In this document: piece after piece, positions 17,626-26,278 of the stretch
Layout: every line of letters begins with the position of its first letter
How positions within the stretch are numbered: position 1 is the first letter of the stretch
DNA from: Gemmatimonadota bacterium
GTDB taxonomy: Bacteria > Latescibacterota > UBA2968 > UBA8231
DNA: 64,000 nt
NCBI GenBank assembly: GCA_018660835.1
Contig: JABJJN010000014.1
Span: 246,852 to 310,851 of the forward strand
Direction of reading: 5' to 3'
Program-made: the position numbers and the translations under genes
The notes under the pieces: generated by a model
What the model was told of the DNA's origin: nothing
The model's input: the letters and a program-made list of their open reading frames with translations, nothing else
Database searches by the model: none

Positions 17626-18444
17626 GTGCGAAGACGTCACTATTACCTCGTCACTCTGTGTAGTAGCCTCATTGTGGGCATGATCCATGCGCAGGACGAC
17701 GGTGACCAGAGAGACTTTGTGGTCATTGAAGAGGCCTTCGATCCAGCGCGATTCCGTGAAGACCTGCTACTGATCGAGCCACTGTTCCAGGCTCCTGAAG
17801 TGCAGTTGGCCTTGCCGCCTCAACCAACGGTCGCAGATACAACTCCCCTGCTTGTACATCGCGTCCAGGTGATTGCTCTAAGTCGAGCGGCTGGGGCAAG
17901 TCAGGTCGCGCAATTGCTATCGCGACAACTCAATGTACCCGTCGATGTGGTTGTTCAAGGGGAGTTACACGCGGTGCAAGCGGGTCTGTTTCGTGATGCT
18001 GAACAAGCGGGTGTCCTGCGTAGTCGTATCGCCCTGCTCAGTGACGACTATGGTGGTGCCTTCGTCGTCACCGATAGTCTGACAAGTGCCGTTGAAGACC
18101 GACCTGGCTTCGACGTATTGCCAACAGACGAGGTCAACGTCAGTCGAGCCCCAACAGAAGAGACACCCGTCCAGCTTGTTCGGACTTTTGGTTGGCGCGT
18201 CCTACTCGACCAGTTCCGTGATCATGGCGAGGCAGTCAGTTTCCAACGTTCTGCGATGCGTCGGCTTCGACGTGAGGATATCGACGTAAAATTTACGGCA
18301 CCATATTTCAAAGTCCTCGTTGGTAATTTTCGCCAGGAAACCGATGCACAGCGGTTGGCCGAACGTGTTCGCGCCCATTACCGCAACGCGACCAAAACCC
18401 GCGGCGAGGTCTTTCTGCCGAAGGAAGAGATCAACGGCTTTTGA
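17626..18444 (+). CDS. Exported protein with two SPOR-like domains
   Basis: 272 residues from a GTG start. Signal peptide: RRRHYYLVTLCSSLIVGMIHA. Two segments look like SPOR peptidoglycan-binding modules: about 82-155 (VHRVQVIAL...AFVV) and 190-265 (FKVLVGNFRQETDAQRLAERV...). SPOR domains bind denuded glycan strands at septa or growth sites. The stop overlaps the TTG start of the lytic transglycosylase gene (TTGA), so the two proteins probably act on the same peptidoglycan. Confidence 0.75.
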   Translation: MRRRHYYLVTLCSSLIVGMIHAQDDGDQRDFVVIEEAFDPARFREDLLLIEPLFQAPEVQLALPPQPTVADTTPLLVHRVQVIALSRAAGASQVAQLLSRQLNVPVDVVVQGELHAVQAGLFRDAEQAGVLRSRIALLSDDYGGAFVVTDSLTSAVEDRPGFDVLPTDEVNVSRAPTEETPVQLVRTFGWRVLLDQFRDHGEAVSFQRSAMRRLRREDIDVKFTAPYFKVLVGNFRQETDAQRLAERVRAHYRNATKTRGEVFLPKEEINGF

Positions 18445-20381
18445 AACGTCTGATTTGGTGTCTTGTTGCCGGGCAGTTGGGCGCCTGTGCGCCGATGCTG
18501 TCACTACGACCGGGCTCGTCAGCGACACCGACCGTCTCTGATACGCTGCTGGTCATCGATGTCGCGGCAGAACGCGCTCTGGACGATGCGGTCCTGGCAG
18601 CGCGCTGGAGATTATTGCGTGCACTCGACGAGCACGCGGCTGGGCGCTTTGACCCGGCTCGGCTCGAGCTGGACGGCGCCTATCATCTATTGGCAGCGAT
18701 GGACGACAGTCCGGGCCTGAATGAGGTCAGAGCAGAGAAGCGACAAGCTGAAGCAGATGCCGTAGCCGACGCCGTAGAGCGCGCCTATCTGGCTGTCCTG
18801 CCGCACATCGAACGGCTATCGCCGGACAGTCCCCTGACCCTGCTACTCGGTGAGTTAGGCGACGAACACCTCGAGCAATTGCCTGAGGATACAGTACCTC
18901 TCGTTCGCATTCACCAAGTGTCACCGCACTGCGATCTGCCGATCGATGCAAACGAACGGGTCGCTGCAAGCATCCACTTTTTTCAAACCCGCGGTCGCGA
19001 AACGTGGACTGCGTGGATGCGCCGCTCCGGACGCTACCGTGAGATCATCCTGCCCGTCCTGCGCCAAGAGGGGCTGCCCGAGGATCTACTCTTCCTGGCG
19101 ATGATCGAGAGTGGCTTCAATCCCCGTGCTTATTCACGCGCCCGCGCCGTAGGACTTTGGCAGTTCATGAGCGCCACAGGAAAAACTGAAGGGCTGACGA
19201 TTGATCATTGGGTTGATGAGCGTCGAGATCCAGTGAGGTCGACGAAGGCAGCAGCGACCCACCTGCGCGGGTTGTATAAACGATTTGGCGACTGGCGTCT
19301 CGCAGCGGCAGCCTACAACAGCGGTACAGGTCGCGTGCAGCGGGCGATCAACAAGGCAGGTTCGCGAGATTTCTGGGAGTTGGATCTGCCACGGGAGACG
19401 CGCAATTATGTGCCTCTGCTGATGGCTGCCGCCGTCATTGCCAAATCACCGGAAACTTTTGGCTTCGAACTACCTGAGCCCGAAGCACCCATTCGCTGGG
19501 ATGAAGTACGCCTGAAGCGCTTCGTTCACCTTGAAACGGCCTCTCGGCTGCTCGGCCCAGAGGCGGATCTGCGGCATCTGAATCCTGAACTCAGGCGCCC
19601 GATTACACCGCCGATGGCCAAGAACTATCATCTCAAGGTACCACCGGGAACAGGAAAACGACTTCTGGCACAGTTAGCGGAGCTTCCTGCATCCGATCAG
19701 CCCGGCGTGTATGAGTATTCGGTGCAGAATGGGGACAATCTGTGGACCATCGCTCGCGCCTTCGGCGTTTCCTCCTCCATGATTGCCGACGCCAACGACG
19801 TTCGCGGTGACGGGCTGATTCGACCCGGGCAGACCCTATACATTCCCGTACAGGGCGGCCGCCCACCTGCCAATGGTCTCACACACACGGTTCGATCCGG
19901 TGAGTCCCTGTCGACGATCGCCAAACGTTTCGGCACGAGTGTCGCGAGTCTGCGACGCTGGAATGGGCTGACGGGGAGCCTGATTAAACCTGGGCAGAAA
20001 CTCACCGTCGGCAACCAGCCGACACGGCTTGTAACGACCAATCGGCGTGTGACCACAACAGACGACCGCGGCAGAGCGACGCACCAGGTTCGCGGCGGAG
20101 AATCCCTGTGGTCCATTGCTCGACAGTACGACGTACGGATCGACGATCTACGCACGTGGAATGCGCTGCCCGGCAGCCTGATCAAACCAGGACAACAGTT
20201 GTATGTGAGTGGCGCGGACGAGGCGGTATCGATCTACAAGGTCGTTCGGGGCGACACGCTATACAGTATTGCACGCAAGTTTGGTCTCGATGCGAACGAT
20301 ATTGCCCGGCAGAACAACATGAGTCTTACGTCGACTCTACTCACGGGCATGGAGTTACGAATTCTTACGGCTGTCGATTGA
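18441..20381 (+). CDS. Membrane-bound lytic transglycosylase, MltD-like, four LysM domains
   Basis: 646 residues. A lipoprotein signal ends in LGAC (Cys16). An alpha-helical region precedes the SLT/goose-lysozyme-like catalytic domain (about 205-330) with Glu223 in AMIESGFNP, then AVGLWQFM and AAAAYNSGTGRV. Four LysM repeats (about 428-470, 480-520, 540-580 and 595-640; motifs GDNLWTIA, GESLSTIA, GESLWSIA and GDTLYSIA) bind glycan chains. It should cleave the MurNAc-GlcNAc bond to form 1,6-anhydro ends. TTG start, coupled to the SPOR gene. It sits where mreC is normally found. Confidence 0.93.
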   Translation: MKRLIWCLVAGQLGACAPMLSLRPGSSATPTVSDTLLVIDVAAERALDDAVLAARWRLLRALDEHAAGRFDPARLELDGAYHLLAAMDDSPGLNEVRAEKRQAEADAVADAVERAYLAVLPHIERLSPDSPLTLLLGELGDEHLEQLPEDTVPLVRIHQVSPHCDLPIDANERVAASIHFFQTRGRETWTAWMRRSGRYREIILPVLRQEGLPEDLLFLAMIESGFNPRAYSRARAVGLWQFMSATGKTEGLTIDHWVDERRDPVRSTKAAATHLRGLYKRFGDWRLAAAAYNSGTGRVQRAINKAGSRDFWELDLPRETRNYVPLLMAAAVIAKSPETFGFELPEPEAPIRWDEVRLKRFVHLETASRLLGPEADLRHLNPELRRPITPPMAKNYHLKVPPGTGKRLLAQLAELPASDQPGVYEYSVQNGDNLWTIARAFGVSSSMIADANDVRGDGLIRPGQTLYIPVQGGRPPANGLTHTVRSGESLSTIAKRFGTSVASLRRWNGLTGSLIKPGQKLTVGNQPTRLVTTNRRVTTTDDRGRATHQVRGGESLWSIARQYDVRIDDLRTWNALPGSLIKPGQQLYVSGADEAVSIYKVVRGDTLYSIARKFGLDANDIARQNNMSLTSTLLTGMELRILTAVD

Positions 20382-20406
20382 TCGGCGTGAACGCGAGGAA
20401 TTCATC

Positions 20407-20892
20407 GTGCTGAGCTCTGTACGCCATGTTCTGCTGTTGTGTCTGGCCTTCGTATTGCAGACTACATGGGTTCATCACATACAGATAGCAGACGTCGTCC
20501 CCGATCTTGTCCTGCTCGTCGTTGTCTTTATTGCACTCACGAGTGGTCACTTGCAGGCGACATTGCTCGGTTTTGCCATCGGCCTGTGTCAGGACACCTT
20601 CGCGCCCACAGAGCTTGGCCTGAATGCCCTGATCAACGCCAGCGTCGGTTTCATTGTTGGCGTCACACGCGGCGGTTTCGTCGCCGACGCGATCCAGGTT
20701 CGGGTAGCGATCCTTGCTGTAGCAGTTGCGGTCCACGATCTGGCCTACTACACGCTGCATAGCAACTTTCCCATCCTCGATGTCCCGTATCTGATGCTTC
20801 GATTCAGCCTGGGGCATGCTGCCTATACGGCCGTATTCGGCTTTGTCGTCGCCGGATTTCTCCGGTTGCGACATCAGCTGATCCCTTCCTGA
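20407..20892 (+). CDS. mreD: Rod-shape-determining protein MreD
   Basis: 161 residues from GTG 20407, with about five hydrophobic segments and typical MreD features (VPDLVLLVVVFIAL, GFAIGLCQDTF, GLNALINASVGFIVG). MreD is an inner-membrane part of the elongasome. It lies directly before PBP2 and RodA, the conserved order. MreB and MreC are not present upstream here. Confidence 0.88.
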   Translation: MLSSVRHVLLLCLAFVLQTTWVHHIQIADVVPDLVLLVVVFIALTSGHLQATLLGFAIGLCQDTFAPTELGLNALINASVGFIVGVTRGGFVADAIQVRVAILAVAVAVHDLAYYTLHSNFPILDVPYLMLRFSLGHAAYTAVFGFVVAGFLRLRHQLIPS

Positions 20893-20899
20893 GATATCT

Positions 20900-22675
20900 G
20901 TGGATCCAGAAATCCTTGAAGATTGGGGTCGCCGCCTCCGCGGTCTTTTGGTGGCTGTGGGGCTGCTGTTTGCCATCCTCTTTCTGCGACTGTTCCATCT
21001 CCAGATTACGACGGCCGCCGACTACGCCAAGGAATCAGAAGACAATCGCATTGAACATCGGCGGGTGAAGGCACCGAGAGGACTGATCCTCGATCGTGAT
21101 GGCGAGGTGCTGGCTCGCAACCGCGCTTCTTATAGCATCAGTCTGATTCGCAGCAACAAAGAGGACGACGCCCGCTCTGTCGCAGCTCTCGAAGAAGCGA
21201 TCGGCGAGCCCGTCCGTTATCACAGACGCAACTCGAATATCCGCCTGAAACGCGATGTCGATTTCGAGACCGTAGCAATTGTGGAGGAGAAACTGCGTGG
21301 CGACGGCTATCCACTGCACGTCGACATTGAGCCACAGCGAGACTATCCACATGGTGATTTGGCTGCCCATATCGTTGGCTACATGGGTGAGCTTCAGGAA
21401 GATGAAGCTGCGGCGGCGAGAGTTCGTTATCAACCTGGCGACTATGTCGGCAAGACAGGCCTGGAGAAGGTCTACGAAGACCGCCTGCGTGGAATCGATG
21501 GTGTGAGATATGTGGAGACCGACGCGCGGGGCCGAATCAAGAACGAACGACCTTTTCCGGATCGCGAACGAGCGCCGCTGCCGGGGCACGATCTACGCCT
21601 GACCCTTGATCTCGACATCCAGCGCGCCGCAGCACGAGCCATGCCCGACTCCCTCGCCGGAAGCGTTGTCGCCCTGGACGCCCGCACAGGTGCCGTTCTG
21701 GCCATGCTGTCACAGCCCTCTTTCGATCCCAATGTTTTCGTCAGCTATCGTGAGCAAGACCAGCGTCGGCAGCTGATCCAGGATGGACACCGGCCGTTGC
21801 TGAATCGCGCCATATCTGGCGAGTATCCACCTGGTTCCACTCTTAAGCTCGTCGCCGCCGTCGCTGCCCTGGAGGCAGGAATCACGGACACGCTGTCGAC
21901 TTTCGCGGCGTGCGCAGGTTCGCTGCAGGTGGGAGACGTCGTTTTCCGTTGTAACAATCGCAGCGGCCACGGCGAGCTCAACCTTCTCGATGCCACTGCC
22001 AGTAGCTGCAATATCTACTTCAATCATCTGGCTCTGATCCTAGGGATGGAAACGTGGTACGAGTATGGTCAGCGCTTTGGATTTGGTATTCCAACAGGCG
22101 TCGATCTCGATCCGGAGGAACGAGCCGGCACCCTACCTGACAGACAGTACCACATCGAGCGCGATGGCTGGGTGACTGGTCACTTGATGAATCTCGTCAT
22201 CGGGCAAGGCTACATGCTGGTCACACCACTGCAGGTCGCCCGCTACGCGGCGGCCCTTGGCAATGGCGGCATTCTTGTGACACCTCATTTCTACGGCAAC
22301 GCCCCACCCACGCAGAAAATCGAGGGCGTCACACCTGAGACATGGCACATCGTAAAATTGGGGATGCACCGGGTCGTCTACGGAGACAATGGCACAGGTA
22401 AGCGTGCGCGCGTCGCCGGCATCGATCTGGCCGGGAAATCTGGTACCGCTCAGAAGCCGCCACGCCTCAATGATGATGCGTGGTTCATCGCCTTCGCCCC
22501 CTTTGACGATCCGGAGATCGCCGTTGCCGTCGTCGTTGAGGACGGCGGCGGTGGTGGCGCGACGGCGGCACCGATTGCAGGCGCCGTGATTGAAGCCTAT
22601 CTGGCGGATCGGCTGCGCCGCAACCCAGAGATGGCTGCCACCAATGACTCCACCCTATCGGAGTCAGAGCTATGA
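20900..22675 (+). CDS. mrdA: Penicillin-binding protein 2 (peptidoglycan transpeptidase)
   Basis: 591 residues from GTG 20900. N-terminal membrane anchor (about 12-32), pedestal domain with RGLILDRDGEVLARN, and transpeptidase domain with Ser313 in GSTLK, SCN at 369-371 and KSGTAQ near 515. This is a monofunctional class B PBP that cross-links peptidoglycan during side-wall growth and pairs with the RodA glycosyltransferase. The stop overlaps the rodA ATG (ATGA). Confidence 0.95.
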   Translation: MDPEILEDWGRRLRGLLVAVGLLFAILFLRLFHLQITTAADYAKESEDNRIEHRRVKAPRGLILDRDGEVLARNRASYSISLIRSNKEDDARSVAALEEAIGEPVRYHRRNSNIRLKRDVDFETVAIVEEKLRGDGYPLHVDIEPQRDYPHGDLAAHIVGYMGELQEDEAAAARVRYQPGDYVGKTGLEKVYEDRLRGIDGVRYVETDARGRIKNERPFPDRERAPLPGHDLRLTLDLDIQRAAARAMPDSLAGSVVALDARTGAVLAMLSQPSFDPNVFVSYREQDQRRQLIQDGHRPLLNRAISGEYPPGSTLKLVAAVAALEAGITDTLSTFAACAGSLQVGDVVFRCNNRSGHGELNLLDATASSCNIYFNHLALILGMETWYEYGQRFGFGIPTGVDLDPEERAGTLPDRQYHIERDGWVTGHLMNLVIGQGYMLVTPLQVARYAAALGNGGILVTPHFYGNAPPTQKIEGVTPETWHIVKLGMHRVVYGDNGTGKRARVAGIDLAGKSGTAQKPPRLNDDAWFIAFAPFDDPEIAVAVVVEDGGGGGATAAPIAGAVIEAYLADRLRRNPEMAATNDSTLSESEL

Positions 22676-23895
22676 GACGTGAGCTCGATCTGAGCCTTCT
22701 CGTTGCTGTGGGGATTGCGATCCTTTTTGGCATCACCATGGTCTACTCCGCTGCCAGTGGATCTACTCTATGGCGTTCACAGGCTATCTACGCTGTCATC
22801 GCCATCATTCTGGCTGTGGCCACTGTCTATGTCCCAGACAAGCTCTTCCTCGACCTTGCCTACCCACTCTACGCTCTGGGTCTGATGACGCTGCTGGCTG
22901 TGTTGGCCTTCGGCACAGGCGATCCCGCGCGTTGGTTGAGTTTGACACCAAGTGGATCTCTCCGCGTGCAGCCATCTGAATTTGCTAAAATCACGACGAT
23001 CATGGCTTTGGCAAGATTCCTGGGGGATCGCAGCTCAGATCATCTGGTATCGCCCAAGGCGATCGGTGGCGCCGTGCTCATCTCCATGATCCCCATCGCC
23101 CTGGTGGCCCGTCAACCTGACCTGGGTACGGCCGTTTCCTTTGGCGCCCCGCTGATCCCCATGCTCTACTGGGCTGGAATGCGTCCTCTGCACATTTTCT
23201 TTCTCATTGCACCGCTGCTGAGTGTTGTCTTCTCCTTCGAACCTCTGTGGCAAGATCAGGCGCCGATCGTGTTCGCCTTGTTCATCATCGTCAGCTCCGT
23301 TGTCATTCAACTCTTGCTGGCACGTATGTGGGTGACGCTGACGATGCTTGCGGTAAATCTGTCTGCCGGATTGGTGACAGTGTATCTGTGGGCGAACTTC
23401 CTCCTCGAGTATCAGAAAGCTCGCGTGCTCACGTTGCTAGACCCGGAGCGCGATCCTCTCGGCACAGGATGGAATATTATTCAGTCGAGAATTGCCATCG
23501 GCTCAGGCGGCCCCACTGGCAAGGGGTTCTTGGAGGGGACGCAGACGAAATATGAATTCCTGCCCGCGGCCCACACTGACTTTATCTTCTCAGTCATTGG
23601 CGAGGAACTCGGCTTCATGGGGGCCGTCTTTGTTTTGTCCCTTTTTCTCTTCCTGATCTGGCGTGCATTGTCTATCGGCACCATGGCCAACTCACGATTT
23701 GCCAGCCTGCTGGCAGTTGGACTTGGCTCGATTCTGACTTTTCATGTTTTCGTGAATGTGGGCATGACGATCGGTGTCATGCCCGTCACGGGCCTGCCGT
23801 TGCCTTTCCTTAGCTACGGTGGCTCCTCGTTGATCACCAATGCACTTGCTGTGGGTCTATTACTTCACATTTACGCCCATCGTCACGAGTACTGA
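22672..23895 (+). CDS. rodA: Peptidoglycan glycosyltransferase RodA
   Basis: 407 residues with about ten transmembrane helices. SEDS-family motifs: VQPSEFAKI, RQPDLGTA, ESTQ-like GTQTKYEFLPAAHTDFIFSVIGEELGF, and PVTGLPLPFLSYGGSS. It polymerises lipid II into glycan strands with PBP2. A large extra-cytoplasmic loop precedes LLDPERDPLGTGWNIIQS. It ends TGATG, with the TPR gene starting inside. Confidence 0.95.
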   Translation: MRRELDLSLLVAVGIAILFGITMVYSAASGSTLWRSQAIYAVIAIILAVATVYVPDKLFLDLAYPLYALGLMTLLAVLAFGTGDPARWLSLTPSGSLRVQPSEFAKITTIMALARFLGDRSSDHLVSPKAIGGAVLISMIPIALVARQPDLGTAVSFGAPLIPMLYWAGMRPLHIFFLIAPLLSVVFSFEPLWQDQAPIVFALFIIVSSVVIQLLLARMWVTLTMLAVNLSAGLVTVYLWANFLLEYQKARVLTLLDPERDPLGTGWNIIQSRIAIGSGGPTGKGFLEGTQTKYEFLPAAHTDFIFSVIGEELGFMGAVFVLSLFLFLIWRALSIGTMANSRFASLLAVGLGSILTFHVFVNVGMTIGVMPVTGLPLPFLSYGGSSLITNALAVGLLLHIYAHRHEY

Positions 23896-24995
23896 TGCGA
23901 TTGATCACCGCTCTTCGCCGCCAACACTGGCTCTTTGCCGCCCTGGGTGTTTTTGTCGTGCAGAATCATTGCGGCATGCCAGGTGTAAAACACGAGCAGT
24001 TGGCAGTGCATCTTCTCGAGCGCGGCCAATTCGAACGAGCCCGGCGCGAAGCTGAACGGGCCCTACGCGAATCTCCTGACGATGCAGACATGCGAGTCAT
24101 TGCCGCCATCGCCGACGCGAGTCTTGGCAATGTCGACGGCAGTATCGGTGCACTCTCTGAAGCGTTGAGACGGAATCCGGACGATCCCCGCCTCTATGCG
24201 GCCTTGCGGTCGCTTTGCACCCAAGCTGGCTGCGCTGAGTTGGCCCTTGAAGCGCTGCAGGAGCTACAGCAGGCCCCGGGGGACAATTGGTATATCGATG
24301 CCAACATCGGCTGGGCCCTGGCGCGCAGCGGCGACCTGGAGCGGGCATTGCCCGTACTGGAGGCGGCCGTTGCGCAACTGACGCCGGACGTCGACGAGAC
24401 AGAGCAGATCGTCACCCATCACCAACTCAGTCGACTCTATCTTGACACCGAGCGCTATGCTGACGCCGCCCGTGTGCTTGAGGGTGCCCTCATTCTGCGC
24501 CCTGAGGATCCTCGCCTTCTCGTGGGTATTGGCGAGTGTCACCTGCGACAGGCGGATGAAGAGGGGGCCCAACCCTATTTCACACGCGCCCTCGATGCAA
24601 CTGAGAATCGACTCGAAACGGCGTCTCTTATTGCTCAGGTACACTATGGTGCCGGTCTACCGCGGCGGGCGATCGACTACTATGAAGTCGCCGCGAGGGA
24701 GCACACTGTGACACCACTGATCCTCAACAATCTCGCCTGGACTTACGCGGAGGAAGGCATCGAACTCGATCGTGCGGCAAGCCTCTCTCTGCGCGCCGTG
24801 AAAGCGGATGTCGACAACGTCGTCTACCTGGACACTTATGCTGAGGTACTGTTCCGCCAAGGCCGTGCCGATCAAGCCATCGCACTGATGCATCGAGCGA
24901 TTGACCTGGAACCTGAAGGCGGCGAGCACTTCGACTACCTACGCGAGCAACTGACCCGATTTGAAACCCGATCGGCCAGCCTCTCCGGCAGCTGA
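23895..24995 (+). CDS. TPR-repeat protein, envelope-associated
   Basis: 366 residues. The N-terminus has a hydrophobic stretch (WLFAALGVFVVQNHC) that may be a signal; the Cys is not in a good lipobox. Residues about 35-350 form around eight tetratricopeptide repeats (for example RGQFERARREAERALRESP and GRADQAIALMHRAIDLEP). Such proteins are protein-binding scaffolds. The 1-base overlap with rodA suggests it belongs to the elongation unit. The last 57 bases overlap the oppositely directed activator gene tail to tail. Confidence 0.82.
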   Translation: MRLITALRRQHWLFAALGVFVVQNHCGMPGVKHEQLAVHLLERGQFERARREAERALRESPDDADMRVIAAIADASLGNVDGSIGALSEALRRNPDDPRLYAALRSLCTQAGCAELALEALQELQQAPGDNWYIDANIGWALARSGDLERALPVLEAAVAQLTPDVDETEQIVTHHQLSRLYLDTERYADAARVLEGALILRPEDPRLLVGIGECHLRQADEEGAQPYFTRALDATENRLETASLIAQVHYGAGLPRRAIDYYEVAAREHTVTPLILNNLAWTYAEEGIELDRAASLSLRAVKADVDNVVYLDTYAEVLFRQGRADQAIALMHRAIDLEPEGGEHFDYLREQLTRFETRSASLSGS

Positions 24996-26072
24996 AGTCT
25001 CGGAGGAATACTCCGCTGTCTGGAGACGACCTGGTCGGAATCTGGCCGGATCGATTCCGAGTCGTGTCAGGCGGCAATACAGATTCTTCCGAGACATGCC
25101 GATCGCATCGGCCACATGCGTCACGACCCCTCGATGACGTTTCAGAGCTTTGTGCAAGAATTGCCGATCGAACCATTCGCGCGCCTCGCGGTATGTGACC
25201 GAGCCCAGATCGCTGAGTCGCTCGACGTCACTTCCTGCACGCCAGTGCTGGATCTCTTCGGGCACGTCACCCACATCCAGCTGTTTGCTGTGCGCGAGCA
25301 CGACCATTCGCTCTATGGTGTTCTCCAATTCCCGAATGTTACCTGGCCACGGATAGTCGATCAGACATGCGATGGCCTCTTCTGTGATTCCATCTACTGC
25401 GGCCGCATACCGACGTAGGAAGTGCTCCAGCAGATGTGGAATGTCCTCGCGCCGTTCACGCAGGGCGGGAACCTCGATCGGCACGACGTGCAGGCGATAG
25501 TACAGATCCTCGCGAAACCGACCTGCTTCGACCTCGGCCTGCAGATTGACATTGGTTGCCGCCACAACGCGAGCATCATTGGTCAGCGTGTGTGTTCCAC
25601 CGACTCGCTCAAAGCATCGCTCCTGCAAGACCCGCAGGAGTCTCTGTTGCACTCTCGCGTCGGCAGCACCAATCTCATCGAGGAAGATCGTGCCATCGTG
25701 CGCCTGCTCGAAACGCCCGATCCGTTGGCGCATCGCACCAGTGAATGCTCCCCGCTCGTGACCAAAGAGCTCTGATTCGAGCACTCCTTCAGGCAATCCA
25801 GCACAGTTGACACTGACAAAAGGTGAGGGGCCTCGTGTACTTCGTTCGTGGATAAATCTGGCGATCACCCCCTTGCCTGTGCCGCTGTCTCCTGTGATCA
25901 GTGCGGTTGCATCCGACTTCGAAATACTCAGCGCGCGATCCAATACATGTCTCATGGGAATGCTGGAGGTATTGAGCAGCGCCGGTTGAGCGGAATGATT
26001 GTGCGGCGGATCGTTTTGCCCTGGATCGATATATCGAGGGACGATCGCGGCGTCGGGTCCATAACGGTCCAT
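24939..26072 (-). CDS. Sigma54-dependent activator without receiver domain
   Basis: 377 residues. A short N-terminal extension precedes an AAA+ domain: Walker A GDSGTGKG, ELFGHERGAFTGA (sigma54-contacting loop), Walker B GTIFLDEIG, and the WPGNIRELENTIER sensor II. A C-terminal Fis-type HTH follows (VTHVADAIGMSRKNLYCRL). With no receiver or GAF domain it resembles PspF-like enhancer-binding proteins, controlled by a partner or by level. ATG 26072 is chosen because GGAGG lies 6 bases before it. Its promoter region carries a sigma54 promoter and palindromic sites, suggesting autoregulation or cross-regulation with the divergent activator. Confidence 0.92.
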   Translation of the reverse strand: MDRYGPDAAIVPRYIDPGQNDPPHNHSAQPALLNTSSIPMRHVLDRALSISKSDATALITGDSGTGKGVIARFIHERSTRGPSPFVSVNCAGLPEGVLESELFGHERGAFTGAMRQRIGRFEQAHDGTIFLDEIGAADARVQQRLLRVLQERCFERVGGTHTLTNDARVVAATNVNLQAEVEAGRFREDLYYRLHVVPIEVPALRERREDIPHLLEHFLRRYAAAVDGITEEAIACLIDYPWPGNIRELENTIERMVVLAHSKQLDVGDVPEEIQHWRAGSDVERLSDLGSVTYREAREWFDRQFLHKALKRHRGVVTHVADAIGMSRKNLYCRLTRLGIDPARFRPGRLQTAEYSSETSAAGEAGRSGFKSGQLLA

Positions 26073-26136
26073 TGGTGCCTCCAATAAGTGACCATCGTGA
26101 GAGCAGCATTGGTTCCATCAACGCAATCGATGTGGC

Positions 26137-26150
26137 AATAGACGTGCCGC
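26137..26150 (-). promoter_or_regulatory. Sigma54 (-24/-12) promoter
   Basis: On the minus strand GGCACG-TCTA-TTGC matches the -24/-12 consensus TGGCACG-N4-TTGCW except at the edge positions; GG and GC are 10 bases apart. Transcription would start near 26125, about 53 bases before the activator ATG at 26072. Confidence 0.72.
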
Positions 26151-26189
26151 TGCGCCACACGGGGCCAAAACGACATGATCTGACGAGAC

Positions 26190-26218
26190 CGGTACCGAAA
26201 TGGGTTGATCCGGTACCG
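26190..26218. promoter_or_regulatory. Twin CGGTACCG palindromes, probable enhancer sites
   Basis: Two identical palindromes (26190-26197 and 26211-26218, each preceded by C) have a 21-bp centre distance, two helical turns. They sit about 65-93 bases upstream of the predicted sigma54 start, the normal place for activator binding. They may serve either divergent gene. Confidence 0.65.
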
Positions 26219-26278
26219 CCCGCTAGCAGTCTCGTGAATCGAAACCGAACTTGTGTTCCATAGCGGAAGAGGATGTGC

